Shown here piece by piece: positions 7,264-12,452 of a stretch of 12,452 nt of DNA; the first letter of the stretch is position 1, and each line of letters begins with the position of its first letter. Position numbers and translations under genes: made by a program. The notes beneath the pieces are model-generated. The model saw nothing but the letters and a program-made list of their open reading frames with translations. It was not told the DNA's origin and did no database searches. Source of the DNA: an uncultured Lachnospiraceae bacterium (lineage in GTDB: Bacteria; Bacillota; Clostridia; Lachnospirales; Lachnospiraceae); assembly GCA_902767235.1 (NCBI GenBank), contig CACXGR010000316.1, positions 1 to 12,452 on the forward strand, in the 5' to 3' direction.

Positions 7264-7934
7264 AGATCCTTGCTGATAACATTGAGGAGATCGTGATCCG
7301 CCAGCTCCGGAACTACTGGCCGGATGTCGATGAGAAAACGATCGCAGCGGCTCTTCCCCAAGCCCTTCAGATGATCGAGGACAATTACAGAGGAATGCCC
7401 AACAGAAGACTCTGGGACGGGGAAGAGGTCGTTTTTTCGCCATATATGAGCGTCCAGTGGATGAACTTCCTGTACAGGCTGTCCCATGTCCTGTATCTGA
7501 GCGGGGGTGGAACTGCTGCAGACCAGGTCTACTACCTGAACAAGATCATGCACGCAAATGACTGGTTTTATGCCGTTGACCTGCCGGTGCATTTCCACTG
7601 CGAACATCCCCTGGGGAGCGTTCTGGGACGAGCCTCCTACGGAGACCATCTCTTCATTTATCAGGGGACGACCGTCGGAGGGAATCGCTCGCACGGCAAG
7701 CTGTCCTACCCGGTTCTGGGGGACAACGTCATTCTGTTTGCCAACGCGACGGTACTGGGCGACACCAAGATCGGCAGCAACGTGGTGATCTCTTCAGGAA
7801 CCTATCTGCTCGGGGAAGAGATCCCGGACAACTGCATAGTCTTCGGTAAATCTCCCGACATCACGATAAAGAGAAAATCAGAGGACGAGATCAAGTCCTA
7901 CACAGAGCATATTTGGGGGTGGAAACAGAGATGA
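7260..7934 (+). CDS. Serine acetyltransferase-like hexapeptide acyltransferase
   Basis: With the start at 7260 the protein has 224 residues. Residues 1-100 are a helical region (WMNFLYRLSHVLYLSG, 67-82) of the kind that precedes the beta helix in CysE-type enzymes. Residues about 108-200 are a left-handed beta helix (HCEHPLGSVLG, YGDHLFIYQGTTVGG, YPVLGDNVILFANATVLG, TKIGSNVVISSG). The IYQGTTVGG and ILFANATVLG stretches resemble serine acetyltransferase repeats. The genes around it do not concern cysteine, so I infer an O- or N-acetyltransferase acting on the nonulosonic acid or another sugar. Start and stop both lie in ATGA overlaps with the neighbouring genes, so it is co-translated with the oxidoreductase and neuA. 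True serine acetyltransferase activity cannot be excluded. Confidence 0.8.
   Translation: MKILADNIEEIVIRQLRNYWPDVDEKTIAAALPQALQMIEDNYRGMPNRRLWDGEEVVFSPYMSVQWMNFLYRLSHVLYLSGGGTAADQVYYLNKIMHANDWFYAVDLPVHFHCEHPLGSVLGRASYGDHLFIYQGTTVGGNRSHGKLSYPVLGDNVILFANATVLGDTKIGSNVVISSGTYLLGEEIPDNCIVFGKSPDITIKRKSEDEIKSYTEHIWGWKQR
7915..7923 (+). promoter_or_regulatory. Shine-Dalgarno site deciding the start of neuA at 7931
   Basis: GGGGGTGGA lies 7 bases before the ATG at 7931. A possible upstream TTG at 7913 would add six residues before the conserved N-terminal strand and overlaps this site, so it is unlikely. Confidence 0.6.
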
Positions 7935-8683
7935 GAATACTATTTACCATTTGCGGAAGAGCGGGATCCAAGGGGATCCGCAACAAGAACCTGCGCGAAT
8001 TTGCGGGCAAGTACCTCGCGCACTACACAGTCTCTGCCATTGACCTGTATCTGAAAAGACATCCCGAGACAGCGGCAGACATCGTTGTCAACTCCGACAG
8101 CCGGGAACTGCTGGAACTGGTCAGCAGCAATGGCATGAGGCATGTTGACCAGATCATGAGAGATGAGAGCCTGGCCGGCGACGCCGTGGGCAAGATCGCC
8201 GTCATCGCCGACTGCCTGAACAAAATGGGACAGCGCCATAGCACCGCCTATGACATGGTGGTAGATCTGGATATCACCTCTCCTCTCAGAACCGTGGAAG
8301 ACCTTGAGAAGGTGATCGCACTGCACGCGCAGTCGGGCGCAGATGTGACGACGACCGTCGCAACAGCCAGAAGGAACCCCTATTTCAATCAGGTTAAGCG
8401 GGTCGAACATGGCGTCAAAAAAGTCATAGAATCGAATTATACGGCGCGCCAGCAGGCACCGGAGATCTTTGACATGAACGCTTCGATCTATGCCTATAAA
8501 CCGGCCTTTCTGGGAGAGGGCAAAGGCGTGCTGGACGGGTACTGCGAGATCGTGGAGATGTATGACACCGGAATCCTGGACCTTGACCACGAAAATGACT
8601 TTGTCCTGATGGAAGTGATCGCAGAGTATCTGTTTAAGAACAATGCCCTGTTCAAAGAAGTTTATGACAACATTCCGCAATAA
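7931..8683 (+). CDS. neuA: CMP-nonulosonic acid synthetase (acylneuraminate cytidylyltransferase), NeuA/LegF family
   Basis: With the ATG at 7931 the protein has 250 residues, somewhat longer than the catalytic domain of typical NeuA. Motifs are GRAGSKGIRNKNL (9-21) for CTP binding, VVNSDSRELLEL (52-63), DLDITSPLRT (112-121), ATARRNPYFN (144-153), and YTARQQAPEIFDMNASIYAY (170-189). LDLDHENDF (216-224) supplies the metal-binding aspartates Asp217 and Asp219. The enzyme activates the free nonulosonic acid with CTP, releasing pyrophosphate, in the cytoplasm. It completes the set with neuB and neuC. The ATG overlaps the stop of the acyltransferase gene (ATGA). The substrate (legionaminic, pseudaminic or neuraminic type) is not fixed by the sequence, but pseudaminic acid is unlikely because the partner is NeuC-like rather than PseG-like. 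Confidence 0.92.
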   Translation: MRILFTICGRAGSKGIRNKNLREFAGKYLAHYTVSAIDLYLKRHPETAADIVVNSDSRELLELVSSNGMRHVDQIMRDESLAGDAVGKIAVIADCLNKMGQRHSTAYDMVVDLDITSPLRTVEDLEKVIALHAQSGADVTTTVATARRNPYFNQVKRVEHGVKKVIESNYTARQQAPEIFDMNASIYAYKPAFLGEGKGVLDGYCEIVEMYDTGILDLDHENDFVLMEVIAEYLFKNNALFKEVYDNIPQ

Positions 8684-8707
8684 ACTATATTCAAGACAGA
8701 GGTAAAA

Positions 8708-9520
8708 ATGGCAGAAAAATTTGATTATGACAAACTACCTACTGAGATCCAGTACGAGATCGCGGATGACATTGCCAGGGACAATAAAGAGAGATCAAAC
8801 CGGTTCTATCCGGAACTGCGGATCAGAGAAGGAATCTACTCCAAATACGTCAAGAGGCTGATCGACCTGTCGATCTCAACGCCGGCGCTGATCGTTCTCT
8901 TTCCGGTAAATGCCGTCATTGGCGTTATTACTTATTTTGACGTCGGAAGACCGGTGTTCTTCAAGCAGCAGAGAATGGGGAAGAACGGCAAACTCTTTAC
9001 CATGATCAAATTCCGCAATATGACCAACGAGACGGACGAAAACGGCGTCCTGCTCCGCGCAGATCTGCGAGTGACAAAGTGGGGAAAATTTGTCAGAGCC
9101 ACTTCCCTGGATGAACTGCTCAATTTTGTCAATATTTTTATGGGCGACATGTCGATCATAGGCCCGAGACCGCTCCCGGTTGGCTATAAGGGCCGCTTCA
9201 ACCGCTATCATGAAGGTCGGCATGCGGTCAAGCCCGGGCTGGACTGTCCTCTGAGAAATCCGGACAAAGTGATGACCTGGGAGAACCGTCTCGAGAACGA
9301 TGCATGGTATGCGCAGAACGTGAGCTTTATGACCGATGCGAAGCTTGTCTGGCTTCTGGTCCGCAAAGCGGTGTGGGGCAAGGACAGAAAAGTTCGCGCA
9401 GAAGGCGTAAATGAGGGGACTTTCGTCGGCTACTTTGAAGACGGCAGAGTGATGGATTCCAATCATATCCCCGACAAGTATTACATTGAAGCGATTGAAA
9501 GAAACCACTGGAAAGGCTGA
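8708..9520 (+). CDS. Small monotopic phosphoglycosyl transferase (bacterial sugar transferase)
   Basis: The protein has 270 residues. An acidic N-terminal stretch (1-45) precedes the signature KRLIDL and a single re-entrant hydrophobic helix (about 49-78). FKQQRMGKNGKLFTMIKFRN (85-104) matches the family core. The catalytic Asp-Glu pair is Asp135-Glu136 in TSLDELLNF, followed by GDMSIIGPRPLP (146-157) and RHAVKPG (171-177). Enzymes of this PglC/WcaJ family transfer a sugar-1-phosphate from UDP-sugar to undecaprenyl phosphate at the inner face of the membrane and so start a glycan. After KPG the usual GITG-type motif is replaced by LDCPLRN (178-184). The C-terminal tail (about 225-270) is longer than in minimal PglC. 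AGAGG upstream supports the ATG, 24 bases after neuA. Sugar specificity is unknown. Confidence 0.9.
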   Translation: MAEKFDYDKLPTEIQYEIADDIARDNKERSNRFYPELRIREGIYSKYVKRLIDLSISTPALIVLFPVNAVIGVITYFDVGRPVFFKQQRMGKNGKLFTMIKFRNMTNETDENGVLLRADLRVTKWGKFVRATSLDELLNFVNIFMGDMSIIGPRPLPVGYKGRFNRYHEGRHAVKPGLDCPLRNPDKVMTWENRLENDAWYAQNVSFMTDAKLVWLLVRKAVWGKDRKVRAEGVNEGTFVGYFEDGRVMDSNHIPDKYYIEAIERNHWKG

Positions 9521-9561
9521 GATGGCGACAGTATCCGCAGCAGACAGAAAGGAATCAGACT

Positions 9562-10116
9562 ATGAATATTTATGGAAAAAAGGTTGTACTTCGCGCAATG
9601 GAGAAGGAAGACTGCGAACTGGTTCGCGGCATGTTCAATGATCCTGAGATTGAGAATCTGGTCGTCGGCTGGGCCTTCCCGATCTCCAAGTACGGCCAGG
9701 AAAAATGGTACGAGAATCACTATGGCGACCAGAACTTCCGCTTTGTCATTGAGACAGAGGAAGACGGAGCGGTCGGGATCGCTACTTTGGTCGATATCGA
9801 CTGGAAAAACAGAAGAGCAACCCATGGGATCAAGCTGGCAAACAAACAGCGCAGGGCGAAGGGGATCGGCACGGACACAGTCATGGCGATCATGAGATAT
9901 GCGTTCGACGAGCTTGGTTTTCACCGCCTGGACGGAAGCTGGTTCGCGGATAACACGGCATCGATCAGGCTCTATAAAAAGTGCGGATGGGTGGAAGAAG
10001 GCGTTCAGAGGGAATACGTTTATAAAAACGGCAAGTTCAGGGACCTGGTCATTACCGGCGTCCTGGCCTCTGATTATTATGCGCTGATCGAAAAGAATCA
10101 CTATTGGGATGACTGA
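9562..10116 (+). CDS. GNAT-family (RimJ/RimL-like) N-acetyltransferase
   Basis: The 184-residue protein begins with the RimJ/RimL-type strand KVVLRAMEKEDCELV (7-21). QRRAKGIGTD (96-105) is the acetyl-CoA pyrophosphate-binding loop (Q/R-x-x-G-x-G). HRLDGSWFADNTASIRLYKK (121-140) is the usual helix and strand near the C-terminus, followed by CGWVEEG. AAAGGAA ends 7 bases before the ATG. It lies directly upstream of an aminotransferase-like gene, so I infer that the pair makes an N-acylated amino sugar, as WecD and WecE do for TDP-Fuc4NAc. A role in acetylating a nonulosonate precursor (PseH-like) or a protein N-terminus is possible. The substrate cannot be told. Confidence 0.85.
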   Translation: MNIYGKKVVLRAMEKEDCELVRGMFNDPEIENLVVGWAFPISKYGQEKWYENHYGDQNFRFVIETEEDGAVGIATLVDIDWKNRRATHGIKLANKQRRAKGIGTDTVMAIMRYAFDELGFHRLDGSWFADNTASIRLYKKCGWVEEGVQREYVYKNGKFRDLVITGVLASDYYALIEKNHYWDD

Positions 10117-10163
10117 TCGGGCGGCGGACTACGCAGACACCTTATTCATGACTTGAGGATATT

Positions 10164-11120
10164 ATGCAGAAAGAATACGGCGGATTTATAGAGCTCGAGC
10201 ATTGCCACGGCCATATGCTCCATGAAGACGGAATCAAACTGAACAGCGCGCAGAACTGCCTGAGGTATTTGATCCGGGAGAAGGGGATCAGAACGATCTG
10301 GCTCCCCTATTTTCTCTGCGAATCTGTCGCGGAAGGCTGCCGGAAAGAGAACACAGAAGTTAAGTTCTACCATACGGATGAGACGCTCAGGCCGGTCTTT
10401 CCCGATCAGATCGGGGAAGATGAATGGATGTATATCGTAAACTATTACGGGCAGCTCAGAGAGGATGAGATAAGCGGATATAGAGACCGATTTGCCCGCC
10501 TCATCCTCGACAATGTGCAGGCGTATTATCACAGGCCTGCCGCAGACATCCCGACGATCTATTCCTGCAGAAAGTACTTCGGCGTGGCGGACGGCGGTAT
10601 TTTGTCCGGCATACAGCCTTCAGCGCAGGAATATGAGACGGACCTCTCCTTCGACCGGATGGAGTTCCTGCTCGGGCGCTTTGAAAAAGGGGCCAACGCT
10701 TTCTACAGCCAGTATGTCGGTAACAATGACCTTGTGGGGACGCTGGACATCAAGTACATGTCAAAGCTTACGGAAAATCTGCTGCACGGGATTGAATATG
10801 ACAGGATCCGGGAAGTAAGAGAAGAGAACTTCCGGACACTTGATGAGGAACTAAAGGAGATCAATGCACTTGCACTCACCTGCCCTGCAGCTCCGTTCAT
10901 GTATCCGCTGATGGTGAAAAACGGTCCGGAGCTCCGCAAAAAACTGATCGGCAGCAGGATCTATGTTCCGAAACTCTGGCCCATGGACTACCATTCGGAT
11001 CTGATCGAGACAGAGAGAAGGCTCGCCGACAATATTCTTCCCATTCCCTGCGACCAGAGATATACGGCGGAGGATATGAGGTACATAAGCAGTGTGGTGC
11101 ACAATTACCTGAATGCATAA
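10164..11120 (+). CDS. Compact DegT/DnrJ/EryC1-type aminotransferase-like protein
   Basis: The protein has 318 residues, shorter than the usual 360-400 of sugar aminotransferases. The order of motifs fits that family: LNSAQNCLRYLI (26-37) with IWLPYFLCESV (45-55), NYYGQL (93-98), LDNVQAYY (115-122) with Asp116 as the likely ligand of the PLP ring nitrogen, and SCRKYFGVADGG (134-145) with Lys137 as the candidate Schiff-base lysine. The C-terminal part (MSKLTENLLHGIEYDRIREV, 199-218; ADNILPIPCDQRY, 288-300) fits the small domain. The N-terminal arm and the segment before the lysine are short. GAGGA lies before the ATG at 10164. Next to a GNAT gene it may aminate a keto-sugar nucleotide that the GNAT protein then acylates. 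A reduced or lost activity is possible because I place the lysine by motif only. Confidence 0.7.
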   Translation: MQKEYGGFIELEHCHGHMLHEDGIKLNSAQNCLRYLIREKGIRTIWLPYFLCESVAEGCRKENTEVKFYHTDETLRPVFPDQIGEDEWMYIVNYYGQLREDEISGYRDRFARLILDNVQAYYHRPAADIPTIYSCRKYFGVADGGILSGIQPSAQEYETDLSFDRMEFLLGRFEKGANAFYSQYVGNNDLVGTLDIKYMSKLTENLLHGIEYDRIREVREENFRTLDEELKEINALALTCPAAPFMYPLMVKNGPELRKKLIGSRIYVPKLWPMDYHSDLIETERRLADNILPIPCDQRYTAEDMRYISSVVHNYLNA

Positions 11121-11132
11121 GGAGATCATGAA

Positions 11133-12191
11133 ATGGCAGCAGTAAGCATCATTATTCCGGTATATAACGTTGAGAAGTATATTCGGCAGTGTCTGGACAG
11201 CGTGATGAACCAGACATTTAAGGATATTGAAGTGATCCTGGTAGATGACGGATCACCTGACAATAGCCCTGCGATCTGTGACGAGTATGCGCAGAAGGAC
11301 AGCAGGTTTAAAGTGATCCATAAGGAAAACGGCGGCGTCTCCGACGCCCGTAACCATGGGATCGAAGCGGCGACAGGAGAGTGGATGTACCTGGTGGACT
11401 CGGATGACTGGCTCGAAGAGGACACAATCGAAAAACTGTATAAGATCGCCCGGAAACAGGAGGTCGACTGTGTTTTGACAGATTGTGTCGAGCGCTACAG
11501 CTCGGGCAGAAATGTGCGTCTCAGAATGTTTTCCCAAAGATTCCGCTCGGACGATCCGAAGGTGATTGCAGATGTTCAGAAAGCCGTTTTGTGCCACAAA
11601 TACAGCCCTTACTACCAGCAGGGCGCCGACAACGAGTATCCTGCGCCGTGGTCGAAATTCTTTAAGACATCGATCATTAAAGAGAACAATATCCGCTTTG
11701 ACCCCTATGTGATGGGATACTATGATGACGGACTGCTCACGATGCGCCTGTTTGAACATGTGAAGAGTATTTATTACTGCGGCAGACACTCTTACAACTA
11801 TAGGATCGTGGAGGAGTCTATCATGCACGGATTCAGGGCTAAATCCTGGTCGTGCAACATCCGCAATTGCGAGAAGATGGATGAGTTCATTAAAGAGACG
11901 GGAAAGGACGAGGACTTCAAGCAGGCGGAGTACTGCAGAAGAGTGTCTTTCTTTGCAGCGCTTCTGAGCGCCTACTTCTTTAATCCCAACAATCCGGACG
12001 ATCTCAAATCGATCCGGAAAGCGGTCAGGAAGTCGCTGGATGAATATCCCTATGCGATCGCATTCAAAAAAGCAAAGACCGTGAATTTAGAGCCTAAGCA
12101 CCAGTATGTCCTGCTGTGCGGCAAGATGAAGTTCATTCCGGGGCTGGAGGCTTATGCAAGACTGAAGAGAAAATACAAACCCAGTACCTGA
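11133..12191 (+). CDS. Family 2 glycosyltransferase
   Basis: The 352-residue protein has a GT-A domain at the N-terminus: VSIIIPVYNVEKYI (4-17), VILVDDGSPDNS (34-45), HKENGGVSDARNHGI (63-77) and the metal-binding DSDDW (89-93). The segment from about 155 (YPAPWSKFFKTSIIKENNIRF) to 215 (YYDDGLLTMRLFEH) is typical of GT2 enzymes in capsule and exopolysaccharide loci. Residues 250-352 are mostly helical and basic, perhaps resting on the membrane. No transmembrane helix is clear. It adds one sugar to a lipid-linked oligosaccharide. GGAG lies 8 bases before the ATG at 11133. The nearby ATG at 11128 is in another frame and ends after five codons. It is the only recognisable glycosyltransferase in the window, so further ones must be encoded elsewhere. 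Donor and acceptor are unknown. Confidence 0.92.
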   Translation: MAAVSIIIPVYNVEKYIRQCLDSVMNQTFKDIEVILVDDGSPDNSPAICDEYAQKDSRFKVIHKENGGVSDARNHGIEAATGEWMYLVDSDDWLEEDTIEKLYKIARKQEVDCVLTDCVERYSSGRNVRLRMFSQRFRSDDPKVIADVQKAVLCHKYSPYYQQGADNEYPAPWSKFFKTSIIKENNIRFDPYVMGYYDDGLLTMRLFEHVKSIYYCGRHSYNYRIVEESIMHGFRAKSWSCNIRNCEKMDEFIKETGKDEDFKQAEYCRRVSFFAALLSAYFFNPNNPDDLKSIRKAVRKSLDEYPYAIAFKKAKTVNLEPKHQYVLLCGKMKFIPGLEAYARLKRKYKPST

Positions 12192-12299
12192 TAACTCAAA
12201 CGGTAATGATAATTGAGGGAAATCGACTAAATAGCCGAGCAAAGGAAGAGGAATTTAGCAAGAACACTCCGGCTTTCTGTAACAGATTGGATGGTTTTT
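12192..12299 (+). other. Intergenic region at a likely module border
   Basis: This is the longest non-coding stretch in the window (108 bases) and looks more AT-rich than the genes around it. Counting the GT2 stop, six in-frame stop codons appear (TGA TAA, later TAA TGA TAA, then TAA). I see no hairpin with a T-run and no convincing -35/-10 pair: GATAAT at 12208-12213 resembles a -10 but lacks a -35 at the right distance. Confidence 0.5.
12289..12294 (+). promoter_or_regulatory. Shine-Dalgarno site deciding the start at 12300
   Basis: GGATGG lies 5 bases (all T) before the ATG at 12300. An earlier in-frame ATG at 12291 sits inside this site and has no purine-rich sequence of its own. Confidence 0.5.
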
Positions 12300-12452
12300 A
12301 TGTATAGAAGAAACGCACAGGGCTGGTCCAAACACCTGGACTTCATCGTGATCGAACTCGTCAGTCTGCAGGCAGCTTACATACTTGCATCGTTTATCAG
12401 ACACCAGTCATGGCCGTACACAGAGCTGATCTATAGAAATCTCGGTATAGCA
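12300..12452 (+). CDS. Polyprenyl glycosylphosphotransferase, large type (N-terminal fragment)
   Basis: Only 51 codons are present and the frame is open to the end of the window. The protein starts MYRRNAQGWSKHLDF and runs into a first hydrophobic helix (about 14-36: DFIVIELVSLQAAYILASF). This start is typical of the large, WbaP-like phosphoglycosyl transferases of Clostridia, which carry several N-terminal helices, a Rossmann-like part and a C-terminal catalytic domain. The catalytic part is outside the window, so the assignment rests on N-terminal resemblance only. If correct it would be a second glycan-initiating enzyme, after the small one at 8708-9520. It is separated from the upstream genes by a longer gap and may begin another polysaccharide unit. 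Confidence 0.6.
   Translation, partial: MYRRNAQGWSKHLDFIVIELVSLQAAYILASFIRHQSWPYTELIYRNLGIA

Noticed and set aside
20..8683. Ordinary Neu5Ac (sialic acid) operon
   Set aside because: It is not excluded, but the CBS-domain nucleotidyltransferase and the HCNTEYPTP form of NeuB fit the legionaminic acid route better.
9522..9640. Short open frame starting in the gap before the GNAT gene
   Set aside because: It runs out of frame into the GNAT coding sequence, has no ribosome binding site and encodes nothing recognisable.
12208..12213. GATAAT as a possible -10 promoter element for the last gene
   Set aside because: No sequence close to TTGACA lies 16-18 bases upstream and there is no extended -10 motif.

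Overview
The window is a densely packed, single-direction run of cell-surface polysaccharide genes, all on the + strand. It holds thirteen complete genes and the start of a fourteenth. No rRNA, tRNA, insertion sequence, CRISPR array or convincing rho-independent terminator is visible. Base composition is near 50 % GC by eye. The Shine-Dalgarno sites are strong and purine-rich. The N-terminus of the last gene (MYRRNAQGWSKHLDF) resembles polyprenyl glycosylphosphotransferases of Clostridia. I therefore infer a Gram-positive anaerobe, probably Lachnospiraceae-like, with low certainty on the exact taxon.

Region 1 (20-8683) is a nonulosonic (sialic-acid-like) sugar operon: a CBS-domain nucleotidyltransferase resembling PtmE, a Wzx-type flippase, a NeuD/LegH-type acetyltransferase, a NeuB/LegI synthase, a NeuC/LegG hydrolysing 2-epimerase, two tandem Gfo/Idh/MocA-type proteins, a serine-acetyltransferase-like hexapeptide protein, and a NeuA/LegF CMP-sugar synthetase. 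The PtmE-like gene points to the GDP-linked legionaminic acid route known from Campylobacter rather than to ordinary sialic acid. The 4,6-dehydratase (LegB) and aminotransferase (LegC) that route needs are not in the window and may lie upstream. The genes are coupled tightly: a 1-base overlap joins neuD and neuB, and 4-base ATGA overlaps join gene 7 to 8 and gene 8 to 9. The widest gap (48 bases, between neuB and neuC) holds an imperfect hairpin.

Region 2 (8708-12191) holds a small monotopic phosphoglycosyl transferase that could start a lipid-linked glycan, a GNAT acetyltransferase, a compact DegT-type aminotransferase-like protein and a GT2 glycosyltransferase. Together these could start the glycan, make or acylate an amino sugar, and extend the chain.

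Region 3 (12192-12452) is a non-coding stretch of about 108 bases with several in-frame stops, followed by the start of a second, large-type phosphoglycosyl transferase. This may be the border with another polysaccharide module.

The most unusual item is the first Gfo/Idh-type protein (5361-6329). It shares a conserved central block with its neighbour but lacks all three canonical catalytic positions that the neighbour keeps. It may have a new chemistry or a non-catalytic role in the pathway.
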